The notes: generated by a model not told the origin, from the sequence alone. 22,585 bases of DNA from Paramacrobiotus richtersi (GCA_034698045.1 JAQGAU010000928.1:1-22585); one strand, 5' to 3'. Counted from the stretch's first letter, positions 1-10,327 are shown. Numbers and translations are program-made.

Positions 1-1
1 A

Positions 2-214
2 GCAGTACAGGCGGAGCAGGGAAAGGTCATCGACTACCACTGTGTCATGAGCGAATACAGTTGTTCTGTCCATTATATAGCATTCGAATCGATCGGACCG
101 TGGGGTCCGGGAGCAAACCGACTGATGTGCAGTTTGACCAAGATTAAGTCCTGCAAGAAACAGGAAAGAAACGATAAAAAGAGTATCGTTCAGCGTATCA
201 TTCCGCCATGGTAG
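2..214 (+). mobile_element. Non-LTR retroelement polyprotein, C-terminal remnant
   Basis: An open frame of 70 codons enters from the window edge and ends at TAG 212-214. Residues 27-36 read AFESIGPWGP and residues 61-66 SIVQRI. This resembles the conserved C-terminal block of invertebrate non-LTR reverse-transcriptase polyproteins as I know them, where a K-x(2)-Y stretch is followed by an A-F-E-T-x-G-P-W-G-P motif and then a QRI-S segment. Before it, AVQAEQGKVIDY fits the helix that usually precedes that motif. The final residues (IIPPW) differ from the usual ending, so the tail is probably degraded. No start codon is visible because the element continues to the left. A fragment from an earlier part of the same kind of protein lies at the right end of the window on the same strand. 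The family call rests on motif recognition without a database search. Confidence 0.6.
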
Positions 215-430
215 AAAGTAGGAAACAAACTTATGTACTACTATGAGTAGGACTTTTACTTCATGTAAAGAAACAAGGGAATTTTAGTATGGATAATTTC
301 ATAGTATTAAAAAAGTGTGACTAAACGGGGTTAAACAGTCGAGTTTTCCGTACAAATTTTTCATAGTTGTCGACATCGTGCCAGTTGTCGTATGTTGTAC
401 GAACTGGCGGACATGTTTACGCACAATAAT

Positions 431-1035
431 CTAAAATTGTGTGGTTGATATTCTCATGAATAGTTTTTGCAAAAAGTTTGTCAAAATATTATAAACGTTT
501 CTGTATAGAATTGGTCAGTGAACTGCCGCAGAGAGAGTTCTAGCTGCTTGAAAGCCACTGTACTACGATTACCGATAAATTCAAATGTTCACACATACAC
601 AAGTCCGATTGCATTTGAATACTTACCATAACAACGCAATACAACAAAGGTTGCCTCTTATGATCAGTGGCATTGAAAACAAATAGTGTTAATTTTGGTT
701 TAATTTTATGGGAGAGTTTTTATAGAACACCTGTTGTTTTTTTTGTAAAATAAGCATACTTATTTTGTGCAGTTCACTGAAGGTGTGGATGCTGCAAAAA
801 TCATCCCACGACTTATCAGCTATTTTTAGTAGGGTTTGTTCCATAAAAAGAGAAGAGGCTCCTGAGTCCGAACAGAACGGTAATATTGTAGGATTATTTT
901 TAATATAATAAGATTAATTTAACAGGATTATTTGTCCGCTTTTACGGACATACATATCGGTTGCAGAATGTGGTTGTGTTAGCTGTTATCTTCGCGGTAA
1001 CATTAATGCTGCCAGATTTAATATGGTCATTGCGG
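431..1035 (+). repeat. Diverged direct repeat, copy 1
   Basis: This block is repeated at 1883-2440 with the same order of short conserved words: a segment around 456-500 (TTTGCAAAAAGT, then AAACGT and TCTGTA), another around 558-575 (TGTACTACGATTACCG) and the terminal-exon region around 940-1015. The spacing between copies is about 1.45 kb and identity is patchy, so this is an old duplication. The conserved words around 465-525 stay open in one frame but no full exon can be delimited. Apart from this repeat and the terminal exon, 215-925 shows nothing I can name. Confidence 0.55.
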
Positions 1036-1071
1036 AAATATGTTAAAAATCCTGGCTTTTCAAATAAATAA
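926..1071 (+). CDS. Terminal exon of an unidentified membrane protein
   Basis: A pyrimidine-poor but usable acceptor (TTAACAG) precedes an open frame that starts with two bases of a split codon and ends at TAA 1069-1071. It encodes about 47 residues: an N-terminal stretch LFVRFYGHTYRL, a hydrophobic segment VVVLAVIFAVTLMLPDLIW, and a basic tail SLRKYVKNPGFSNK. That is the architecture of a C-terminal membrane anchor with a short cytoplasmic tail. AATAAA motifs overlap the stop, as expected of a last exon. A diverged duplicate of this exon lies at 2331-2492, which supports it having once been coding. I do not recognise the family; many single-pass enzymes (glucuronosyltransferases, for example) end this way. 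Upstream exons are not identified, and the retroelement remnant at the left edge may have separated them. Confidence 0.4.
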
Positions 1072-1085
1072 TAAATTTTAATAAA
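1063..1085 (+). terminator. Clustered poly(A) signals
   Basis: AATAAA occurs at 1063-1068, 1070-1075 and 1080-1085, in very AT-rich DNA overlapping and just after the stop of the terminal exon. The position fits a 3' end for that gene, though AT-rich sequence makes such motifs common by chance. Confidence 0.35.
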
Positions 1086-1882
1086 AAATAATAAAACATA
1101 ATTTTTTTAATAGATCTTTCATCTTTATAATACGCTTGACTCTATATATTATCTTGAAATAGTTGGCTATAATATTGACAATTATTGTTTGATACTAATA
1201 CGTGCACCTGTGTTCCACGTATTTACGGTAAACCGATGGGATATCCAAGAAAATACAAAACTTTTAAAATAGTAAAACACAAGATCAACTGTCAACTATA
1301 GATACGCTGTAGTAATACGGTAAGAATTATTTACCAATAATTCGGATCACGGTAAGTCGGGAACGGAAAACTGCGTGACAACTGCCTGGACTTGTCACGG
1401 ATCAGCGATAACGGCGGTCTGACTTCGTAGGTGAACATGCAGAAACCATCAATTACGATTGCGTACCAATTAATATGGATTTATTTATGAGATACACGCG
1501 CTCGTAATCATAGGTTAAATGGTTAAATAATTAATTTACTTTTTCTTAGAGGTCATTCCCAGTTGGAATTTATTTACAGTTTAACTGTCGGTCATACGTA
1601 CTTATTAACCAGCCTGGGTTTGTGGTTTAAGTAATTTTGGTACTGTAATTGATTTATTGTTTTATTTGTGAATGGCAGTGAATCTTGACTACGCTGTTGC
1701 CCATAATGTGTGTAGACGGTGTAGTTGGTTACCAAAAAGTAAAAGAGCAAATCAGTAGCGACGTCAGTATTTGAACGTTTTGATACGTAACGTTTTGCAA
1801 CGTGTAGTTGTCTTGTGCGCAAACGCTGTTACTGTGAGAGGAATAAATTCAGGGGGTATTTGAACGATTGGGTCAGTGGATT
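1072..1882. other. AT-rich non-coding stretch
   Basis: No exon, RNA gene or repeat could be supported here. Open frames are short, AT-biased and lack splice or start context. It separates the two copies of the diverged repeat. Confidence 0.5.
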
Positions 1883-2440
1883 CTTGAATTTGTGTTGAGT
1901 AATATACTTATGAACAACTTTGCAAAAAGTCTACCAAAGTATCATAAACGTATCTGTGCAATAATCGGATTGGCATGACAGTTATTGCACAATTTTACTC
2001 ATTGCAGCCGTTGTACTACGCTTATCGGCAAACTTATATGGATTACGATCTGATGGAATTTACGTCTGATTATTAGAGGCTGACTTTACTAGTACTGAAA
2101 ACTACTTACTGACTGTACGATTTTCTGAAAAGTGTCAAATGGTAGTGGAACACGGTCAATACTATAGACTTCTTTTTGCCTAATAGACCGTTGAATATTA
2201 TTTAAATGATTGTTGACTTATTAAATATCTTTAATATATTGCCGTCAGTAAAATACTTATCATGTACCGTTTACTGTTCTGTAAAAAAAGATTGCTTTCG
2301 GTGTAAAATAAAGCGGTTATAATGAGCTTAGCTTGTTCGTTTTATGGATATCGATTGCATGTGATGGTGTTAGCGTAAACGTTAGCTGCTATCTTCCTAT
2401 TAACACTGGCTGCAATCTTCCAGATTCATTTGGCCTATTA
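1883..2440 (+). repeat. Diverged direct repeat, copy 2
   Basis: This is the partner of the block at 431-1035. Matching words are TTTGCAAAAAGT with AAACGTATCTGT (around 1920-1955), TGTACTACGCTTATCGGC (around 2012-2030) and the terminal-exon region from about 2335. The middle part stays open in the frame that reads FAKSLPKYHKR, matching FAKSLSKYYKR in copy 1, which suggests that an additional exon was duplicated. Small insertions and deletions separate the copies. Confidence 0.55.
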
Positions 2441-2492
2441 TACTCACGATGTGACACAAGATGTAAATTTATCCAGTAAATCCGCTAAATAA
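2331..2492 (+). pseudogene. Broken duplicate of the 926-1071 terminal exon
   Basis: The frame reads SFYGYRLHVMVLA, then a stop, then TLAAIFLLTLAAIFQ, and ends at TAA 2490-2492. It aligns with the FYGHTYRL and hydrophobic anchor of the exon at 926-1071. Relative to that copy it lacks two codons (the HT of FYGHTYRL) and carries a 12-base insertion near 2375 that brings in an in-frame TAA at 2376-2378 while repeating the local word TTAGC. The anchor is conserved in character but the C-terminal tail differs. The stop means this copy cannot make the same C-terminus, so I treat it as a decayed duplicate. Confidence 0.45.
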
Positions 2493-4521
2493 CTAATAAA
2501 TCTGTTGAACTAAATCTAAACAACTAATAAATGTGTTGTATTTATTCTTGAATTTTTGTTGGTTTCGTACTGATTTCTGACGCGCTTCCGGGAACAATTT
2601 TCGCTGATGTTTTTATGCTGATCTAAAAAGTATTGTCTGATCTATCAAAAAAACATATTTTGACAAGGATTCACTTATAAAGCTAACAGAAAACGAAACG
2701 GATAAAAGAATGTTACTAAGTAATAAGTTAGGTCGGTAAAGAAATGCAAAATAAGCTACTTAGGACTTTGCATCGGAACACCCAGGAGGAGGACGGAAAC
2801 GCGGTCATCGCGTGGGACGATCATGACTTTATGTACGGTATGTCATGCCGTGTTAACCGCTGCCAGCGTCGCTGCTTTTTCACTGTACGCGACGAACTTT
2901 AATCGTGTTAATTGACCGTGAAAAGGCTTGCCCGATTCAGACGGAAACCGTTCCTTTGTTGCATATGTGATCGGTCAATGGGAAATTCGGACTGACAATT
3001 GAAGGAGCGATCATTCAACGCTGTCGCTGCTCGCAACGCGCTAATCTATGAGTGCGATGTGCAGAATTATCCGTTTACGGTTGTTGCGCGGTGCATAATC
3101 TTCTCGACATTGCTTTAATGGAGACAAATGTCGATCTTTACGGTAAATGCTTCCTGCATAAATAACCCTATTAATAAATTATCCCGCTAGCTGTTTAGTT
3201 CTTTAACAATATAACATTGTCCTTGCTTGACGCGCAGCTTTAAGATCTCTATAAACTTTAACATAACCCTTATAGTGCAGATTATCCCATTATTCTGGTT
3301 CGTTAAAAGGTCAGCAACATTCAGTTTCCAAATCACAATATGTTTTGTAAACATTTTGCTGTTTCGTCGTTGAACTCGTATACCTACGCATTGTGTGGTG
3401 GATCACTGACAAAATGCGTGCAAAAACGTTCCAAAATGGTTTACACGTAGTTTAAAAGACGTCGACTCTCGTGTAGCACGTTCCTCAAAGGATCACCTCC
3501 AGAGTATAATCTTATTCAGTTTTCCATGAAGTGTTGTTGCATTTCGTTGTTTATCACATCAATCGAAACGCAAAAATGAGAGACATAACCTACATGGTTG
3601 AGGTAGAAAATGACAGGGTAACACCGGTCGACGTGCACGGCGACCTTTTTAATCGGTGTCCACCCGATCGTTGTCCCGCATTTTTGGAACCTGGCACGTG
3701 GTAGTGAAAATAGCTCCGCAACATTTACTGCGTTAGTTAGTGTTCAAGAAAGGTAATTTGCTACGTACGTCGCGAAATGAATGGTGATTGATTTATTATT
3801 GATCTATCACCAGTCATGGTGAGAATAGCGCACCATTCAATCAGGTCTGTTTAAAGTGAAGGTAATCAGTGATTAAAAACAGATTAGTATACAATTACAT
3901 GAGCGCGGAGATTTCCGTTTCTGTGGGAATTTAGAACTGGGGAATTTGCTAAATATGGAAACAAATCAAACAGTCCAAAGCTGGGAAATTAAGTTCCTTG
4001 CCGTCACCGCGTAAAAGGAATGAGCTGTAATCAGACTTCCCAGTACAGTAAATAATTTTGTGTTATTGGACTTGTTTTTCGGCGTACTGCCTTTGCGATG
4101 ACTACCGTAGTAAACACTCTGCCGGACATAATGAAGGAAAGCCTTAACACGATTCTCTTATCCACGACTGGACTTCGAATTACAAACATATTGCAGACTC
4201 GAGAGTACAGTACTTACATGAAACTGAAGTTTTTGCACTCTAGGTTCCTGCTATGACAGCTTTCTGTGGGATCAAACCCAGCTAGATCAAACGGACGCAT
4301 GTGCATGTGCACTTAAAATCGTTATAAATGTCACAGTAAATTTAGATCCAGAAGCACTTTCAAATCAACCCAAATGCGAAGCATGGTCATCCAATGTACA
4401 AAGCTCTATAGTGAAAACAGGGTGCGATACTACAAATACCCTGTACAGTATCCGTCAAGAGGGGTTTCAGTGACTTACTGACATACGGGAGCCTGATACC
4501 GTGCACGACAGCTTGTGTTTA
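2493..4521. other. Long intergenic stretch with two small candidate ORFs
   Basis: No complete gene is visible. Two short ATG-initiated frames look more protein-like than their surroundings. One is 2744-2902 (+), 52 codons; it contains NTQEEDGNAVIAWDDHDFMY and is followed at 2838 by a good donor (GGTATGT), so it could be a first coding exon. The other is 3576-3704 (+), 42 codons, with a favourable AAAATG start and the sequence VEVENDRVTPVDVHGDLF, also possibly a first exon. Neither has a recognised family or a confirmed partner exon. A small hairpin (GGTGATTGAT...ATCTATCACC) lies near 3783-3811. Confidence 0.25.
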
Positions 4522-5133
4522 TTATTCGTCGACACGTCTGCACTGTCCGTGCCTGCTTAGCGTTTCGTGGAACTTTGTAGCTTTCCCCGTACGCCGGCGC
4601 ACCTTTATAATCTGGCATGTTCGTGAGACAGTACACATATCGTTAATTAGCATATATCTACTGAGATGATACGTGTCTAATGAATACGTTTCATAGTCGT
4701 CCGAGAGCTGAAACTTTTGCCAAACGGAAGCACCTGCGGCGAGTTGCGTGCCTGGGTCCATGCATGCTCTGGTCAGATACTGCACGCCCAACAAAAGGGG
4801 CGCAGGCACACCAGTCTGGGATTCTCCCGAGTAATTAAAGTCGAAGCTCACTCACACAGCCGTACGTTATCATGTCTCGACTAGACTCGAGCACTTCGTG
4901 TGGAAAGAATCGTGTGTTATGGACTTGATCACAATGATATCGAGTAGCCTGATTACAGGTTTCCGAATTGTTACGGAACATTAGGAATTTATATATGTAA
5001 ACAAGATTCCCCTGAGTCCAAAAGTTTGCAGTTATTCGGGACCACATATCATTTGCAGCTTTCTGACCTCTATGGAAGGAACTGAAGTTAGCTAACATCA
5101 TTTTGTGATCGTTATTGAACAATGGAACACGGA
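4522..5133 (-). CDS. Carboxylesterase-like C-terminal exons, partial gene
   Basis: Two minus-strand exons can be joined: 4856-5133 (acceptor GATACAG, donor TGT|GTGAGTG) and 4522-4779 (acceptor GTGCAG), separated by a 76-base intron, in frame and ending at TAA 4522-4524. The first exon contains NLVYIYKFLMFRN, recalling the V-Y-x-Y-x-F strand near the C-terminal third of carboxylesterase/cholinesterase proteins. The junction gives MITYG followed by CYLTRACMDPGT, recalling the M-x-x-Y-W-x-N-F-x-x-T-G-x-P-N segment, and then VWQKFQLSDDYETYSLDT, recalling the W-P-x-[FY] block with its trailing Y-L-x-L. The upstream exons with the catalytic serine (G-E-S-A-G) were not found between 5134 and 6436, and the catalytic histidine motif is not convincing. 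This is either a 3' fragment or a remnant. The assignment is by pattern only and another hydrolase-like family remains possible. Confidence 0.4.
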
Positions 5134-5254
5134 CTGTATCGATTAGCAAACTCAATTAGCAATCAGCCGGACTAGATTACTTGCCCTGGGACCTCGCATG
5201 ATGAATATACCTGCACAATCAAGGTGTGCAGGCTAATTAACGGAACAAACACGC

Positions 5255-5323
5255 ATATATCTAATTACTTTTGTCTTGCTCTAGTGAAATATATCTGTAA
5301 TTACTTTGTCTCACTTTAGTGAT
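5255..5323 (+). repeat. Two-unit tandem repeat of about 34 bases
   Basis: The word ATATATCT followed by TAATTACTT, TTGTC and TAGTGA occurs twice in a row (about 5255-5288 and 5289-5323) with a few differences. It is a minor local duplication. Confidence 0.5.
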
Positions 5324-5787
5324 CTGTATCCATGATTTCTGTTTGTGCACGCCAGCGCAAGAAGCAGCCGAGACAAACCCGCTTTTCCATGCACTGATGT
5401 GTGCAGATCCACTCACCACCATTTGTTTACGAACGTGGTCTTTGTAATCCAAAATTATTCAGAATCCCTGTCAAAAACAGCTGCAATCACTCCGGACCAC
5501 CTCGTTCAGCTGAACGGATTAATTCCTCCTCTGCTGTCGCATCTCATTTGCACGCAGCGACACTGGATCAATACATCGGCCGTCACAATTTTTCCGGGCC
5601 GGCGGCACCGGCGTAAACAATCCCACAGACGCAGTTACCGCTTGTAATAGCATAATTTACGCTTAGTCAAACGGACTAATGATCCACCGCTTGGAAGCTA
5701 CCTGGTAATCTCGGCAGTGTTTAATAGCAGCAGAAAAGGAGTAAATGCGGCCACAACGTGCACATTATGCTGGACAAGACGGGGTGA

Positions 5788-5795
5788 TATAAAAG
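5788..5795 (+). promoter_or_regulatory. TATA-like box upstream of the GPCR gene
   Basis: TATAAAAG is followed by a GA-rich stretch in moderately GC-rich sequence. It lies about 640 bases before the GPCR start codon, which would require a long or spliced 5' UTR. Orientation and motif quality fit a core promoter, but no transcription start can be assigned. Confidence 0.3.
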
Positions 5796-6436
5796 GGAGA
5801 GGAATTAACGGTTCTGTGATTAGTGCGGCAGTAGCGATATTCGGCCTATATCCGACTCCCCAGACGCAAGTATATGGCGGTTGTCGGTTCCATTTGTCGG
5901 CTTTTCTAGATCGGTGATTACCGGCAGTCGTGATTTACTGCTGGATGCTGCTTGTGCAGCGATTGTTGTGCGTTGGTTATCAATCTTTTGTGGGGCTTTT
6001 CTTCGTTCCTGCTGTGTCAGTTCTTATTTGGCAGAATCGCTGATTTCATTCCAGGTTCTACAGATAAACATTTCTGTAAACGACCTGATTTTGACTGGTA
6101 TTCCCACTTTTACCCGCTAATCTTGGAGACACATCTTGTTCGCTCAGACGCCAAGCAGAACCTAAAGATCTCATTCATTATCGCCAATCTTTAAAGTTTC
6201 TCGGCAAAGGATTCTGTCTTTCTCTGTTGTTAATGACTCAGTGTTGATCTGATACGCATCCTCCAAAGAACAACATTACTGGCAAGTTTACAGTGCAAAC
6301 AGGATTCGTATGGATTGGTGATCTTCCAGGAATCCTGACTTAACACTGATCTGCACATCTTTCCCAAGACATCCCGCTGTTCCCTACAAATAGCCTTCTA
6401 GAAAAACCTCCACCACTGAAAGACCTTGCAAACACA

Positions 6437-9400
6437 ATGCTGATCAACTGCAGCGAACATGACTTTGCCTGCAACATCTCCGATGCCTTCCACCTCGAGC
6501 AGCTGAAAAGGCTGTTCATGCTGTACAATCAGCACGCAGCGGCAGAATCCAACCTAAGTTTTGATAGTCTCCTGGAGCAGGCTAGCAGTTTACTGGAGAC
6601 GAAGTTTGAAGAAGTGGATATTTGGGATGCTACAGCGGACAACCGTTCTATGCAGAAACCGGCAGGTGTTCATGTACCCGACAGTCTTGGATGTAAGATT
6701 GGCATTGCGGTGATACATTTGGGAATCTTTTTGTTTGGATGTGTGGGCAATGTGTCATTGATCGTCGCGGCTTATCGGTCAAAGTTCTTGCGGACACCGA
6801 CCTATTGTTACCTGGTATGTATCATTATTCATGACTGGTCTTTCTTTATATGGTAAATACAGTTGAAAGGGCATCACTGACAGTGATCGATAAAAGTCAG
6901 GAAGATGCAGATAAACGGTTGGAGCATATGCTAACGGATGCCAATTAACAAACCAGTCAATTAATATTTATTTTTAGCCAGTACTTAGTACGCGCTGGTT
7001 ACACAGTAAAAGGATAGCATGCTGGTTAATACATGTGGAAAACATAATTTTCAAAGGTTACTTCGTTCTGTTAATCGGCGTCTGTCATTCGCATTACGTA
7101 TCCGAATGATAGACGAAGCGTAGCATATGTTACGATTATAGTTCTAAGAGTACGAATCAGTATTTTAGCTTGAACCTTACTTGGTAGTGACGCCTTTAAC
7201 GCGTCGTTAACAAAATGCAGCATTATAATCAGTTTTACGCAACGAAACTTCAAGGTTACCGACATTTTAAATAAAATGTATAATATCATGGTTTAGCTTT
7301 CGGTTTAGGCAGATTTCATGAAACCTCATCTAATTATAATGGCACCTTGGTTGTACGCAACGGAAGTTGACACCGCCATTTCCTCAAAACTGATCTTTAA
7401 TTACCTAAGAAGTCGGTCAAATCTGTCGTACAGCTAAAGAAAATGACCACGCTTCCGTCGGACGAACGGAAAGAAGCTTGTTCACAAGGTGTGGGTATCG
7501 CTAATTTCGCCCCTGATAATCGCTAGACATTTTAATTAGTCGCACCTTTTTAACGGATTGTAAACAGTCTTCTCAAGTTTAATCTCAACTGGGTATCTTT
7601 GATGACAGGTTTCGTTAGCCACGGCTGATTTGCTCGTGCTATGCACCGCTGTACCACAGGAAGTTTTGAGTATCTTCGGACAGAACTGGATGCTGGGATA
7701 CGCTGGGTGCGGTGTGGTGGTGTTCCTCAACTTTTTCGGGATCAACGTGGGAAGCATGAGGTACGTGTAATCCGGTAATCGTTAAGTTTGCATTAGGTTG
7801 ATCCTGACACACCCAGTGACAAACTGCAGAATAGCGAATCCTCAAACAGCAAAATTAATTTTCCAAGCTCCTCCATTTGATGCAGAAGTACCGTAGTACC
7901 GGCGGGCAGCCGTTTGCTATAGTAATTAAGCGAGCAATTGCATTGTTTACTAATCACTATATAATTATACTCATTTTTTTATTTTTTTTTATTTTATACT
8001 CATTGTATATACTCATTATACGCATTTTTTTATTTTATACTCATTGTAAACAATACCGTATAACTGCTTGTTGAATAATACTTTAGCGAGCTGCTTCGAC
8101 CCGACATTCAACCTTGCGATGTTTGCCCTTGAAATCAAATAGCTTCTATTTTTTTTTTTTTGGACAATCAAACTTTATTGGGAATGCGGTACAACTAAGC
8201 TGGCGCTAGAATAGCTACTGCAGTTATTTAAATGCTAAAAATTGAAACCAAAACAACTAACACCAGTCTTATCATTCACAACCGCCTTAGTACGGGGCAA
8301 TGTACCCAACACTGATAGCTTCTATCGCCGGTATTTTTGCATGAACTCAACTACGTAGGAATACATATCAGCTTTCGCCTGCTGGCGATTGGTCATTAAA
8401 AGTGATTAAAACACAATACTAACCGCCGATAGATTACTTCATGCACAATATCTCTTTTCTTACGACTGCCGGCCATAGCGGCAGTCAGCAATTTGTGAGG
8501 TCAGAAAGCTTGTAATTTCTCCAGTCATGCAGTGCTAACCCAAACAATCCACGCCACAGATCAGCTGGCAACTAACGCACGACCATAAATCAGCATATAC
8601 GGCGCACTAACATCTTCCGATTCACTGAGTTCCCCTCCCCGAAAGGAAACGCCTTGCATTCATTTTTGGATTGTTCTACCGTTTTAAATTAGTCCTAATT
8701 AATATTTATATCAAAGAGCAAGTTCGCCGAGTGTCGCAAAGCATGCACTTATACTGCGAAAACAATAATATAGGTTGCTAAATTTGATGCGTTTCCTGAT
8801 CCGTATCTACTGTCCACCTAGTTGCGTAACAGTAAAGAACTAGAAACGTCTGGTAATTATGCAGCATGAGCTGCGTAAAACAAACACAACTGCACTTTGC
8901 TTTATTCAGCTTGTATATTGTATTTTTTGTAGCATTCTAGCCTTCACGGCGGAGCGCTACGTAGCCATCTGCCAGCCTCTCTACGCCTACCGCATCTGCA
9001 CCGTCTCCCGGACTCGCAACATTATCCGCCTCCTGTGGCTCGTCGTTCTCATCTACTCAGCCGGTTGGCTCCTCTCCACCAACCTCCTCTCCGTCCTCAG
9101 CTCCAGCGATTCCCACGTCCTACAGTGCAATCTCGTTATGCCCGTGGGGGCGTACACCACCTTCTTCGCGGTGGATCTGGTCATCTGCTATGTGTTCCCG
9201 TTGGGGGTGTGCGTCGTGGCCTACACGAAAATCTTCTTTGCCATCAAGAGTACCATGTTCCAGCCGTGCTGTAGTATCCGGGTGCAGTTCGGGTCGGCTA
9301 GTCCGAGCAGTGAGACCAAGGAAGAGCCTAGCGGGAGGGAACAGTCGCGGGCTAGTGTTAGGGTCATGGTGCCGAATATTCGGGTGACGAGGATGGAGCC

Positions 9401-10327
9401 GCGACGGAAAGTGACACGGACTTCGGTAAGATATGCTTTTGGAGTGCGATTTAGTTTGGTGCATTCCATCCCGGAGAGAACAGCGCATAGGAAGAATGTC
9501 AACCAGTTTTAGCTAAGAAAGTTAACGAGATACATTCGCTATCTAACTTTGAACAAAAATGTGACTTACAAAGAAGTGGAGCGCTTATGGCACGCCAGAG
9601 ATTAATGCATGAAAGGCTACCATGTATAGCAGATTTCGGCAGAGGCTGCAGAGTACAATGTCACTTCAGAAGTTACTGAGTAGAGTCTCTGGGAACCGTC
9701 ATGTATATTATTTATGAAAGTTTATGGTGTATGCGAAATATATATTTTCTTAAGGCATTATTTTCTTAAAGGTCTTCACTCAATCGTATATTCATTCTCA
9801 CATGGATTCTATACTCTTGCTTCATTATATGATAATCAATAATTTCGTTCAGTGGTATAAATCAGCATTTCCCCAAAGCTACTTAAATCTGTGCAGGTCA
9901 TTCAACAATACCGGTCCTATTATTAACCATGCAGTTTACCTGACGCGAGTAGATCAAGTACATCCGATTTACCGGAAATCTGCAATGTCTCTGCAAAACA
10001 GCGTCTCTTTCCAAAAGAATGTTGACGCTTGACATAATTACTGTTTTGTCTGGCTTACAGATGCTGCGATTGTTAGTGGTTGTGGTGGTGTTCTTCGCTG
10101 TGGCGTGGCTTCCGTTCCGTCTCATTCCGATCTATAAATCCTTTTACAGTGCATCCACATCGTCTGACAACTGGTATTTGTTTTGCGCTTAGACTTTGGT
10201 GTATCTGAATTGTGCATCCAATCCCCTTCTGTACAATGTCATGAGCCCGCGTTTTCGAGTGGCTATGCGACAGTGTGGTTTCCGGTGTTTATGTCGTGTT
10301 TGTCTGGATCATTCCAGTGGAATATGA
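6437..10327 (+). CDS. TRH-receptor-like peptide GPCR with in-frame TAG in TM7
   Basis: Rhodopsin-family receptor at the plasma membrane, expected to bind a peptide and signal through a G protein. Exons are 6437-6814, 7609-7760, 8933-9425 and 10061-10327, all with GT-AG borders and compatible phases (0, 2, 0). The start ATG is followed by an 85-residue N-tail with N-glycosylation sequons. TM1 carries GNVSLIV at 104-110. RTPTYCYL-VSLATADLLVL (119-137) spans the exon 1/2 junction and matches vertebrate TRHR closely. C160 and C242 can form the TM3-ECL2 disulfide. GINVGSM-SILAFTAERY (to 186) provides an ERY version of the DRY motif. WLPF in TM6 (357-360) and NPLLY in TM7 follow. A TAG at 10190-10192 interrupts TM7 after FCA, ungapped against the arginine of human LFCRICIYLN, and the frame then continues through NPLLYN to TGA 10325-10327. 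It may be a pseudogene, a null allele or an assembly error. Confidence 0.85.
7942..8054. repeat. T-rich minisatellite-like tract in GPCR intron 2
   Basis: TATACTCATT and close variants recur four to five times between about 7966 and 8046, separated by runs of T and ATTTT. A 9-base inverted pair, ATTGTTTAC at 7942-7950 and GTAAACAAT at 8046-8054, brackets the tract. It is non-coding and probably length-variable. Confidence 0.6.
8139..8325 (-). mobile_element. Retroposed mRNA 3' end with target-site duplication
   Basis: ATAGCTTCTAT occurs exactly at 8139-8149 and again at 8315-8325. Between the copies, read on the minus strand, the insert ends with AATAAA (8179-8174), 12 bases, then about 12 to 13 A (8161-8149). 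This is the signature of a polyadenylated transcript copied into DNA by LINE-type target-primed reverse transcription. The insert body is about 165 bases. On its own sense strand it opens with a frame reading LGTLPRTKAVVNDKTG through FGFNF to a stop, which may be the last codons of the source protein, followed by a 3' UTR. I do not recognise that protein. The insert lies in intron 2 of the GPCR gene, antisense to it, and is 5'-truncated as such copies usually are. Confidence 0.85.

Larger units (their letters stand above)
5134..6436. other. Intergenic and probable 5' region of the GPCR gene
   Basis: Open frames here overlap one another in different frames and show no splice logic or recognisable motifs, so I do not call genes. 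The stretch holds the tandem repeat at 5255-5323 and a TATA-like box at 5788-5795, and it lies between the minus-strand esterase-like exons and the GPCR start. Confidence 0.4.

Noticed and set aside
1592..1822. Minus-strand open frame of 76 codons
   Set aside because: It has no splice context or recognisable motif and lies in AT-rich spacer; composition alone can explain it.
4780..4855. A 40-base intron using acceptor AATCCCAG near 4817 in the esterase-like gene
   Set aside because: The 76-base alternative is in the usual size range and gives the better match (MITYG-CYLTRACMDPGT) to esterase C-terminal blocks.
5345..6194. Several overlapping plus-strand frames before the GPCR
   Set aside because: They overlap each other in different frames, have low-complexity basic or hydrophobic composition and no homologous motif; the region is more likely 5' flank or UTR.
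9120..9502. Minus-strand open frames of 93 and 122 codons
   Set aside because: They lie antisense within GPCR exon 3, whose sense frame carries clear receptor motifs; the GC-rich codons keep the other strand open.
10174..10192. A 19-base intron (GTATTTG...CTTAG) that would remove the TAG in the first GPCR
   Set aside because: It is far shorter than the 57-base minimum seen here, and removing it would delete WYLFCA-type residues that align without gaps to TRH receptors.
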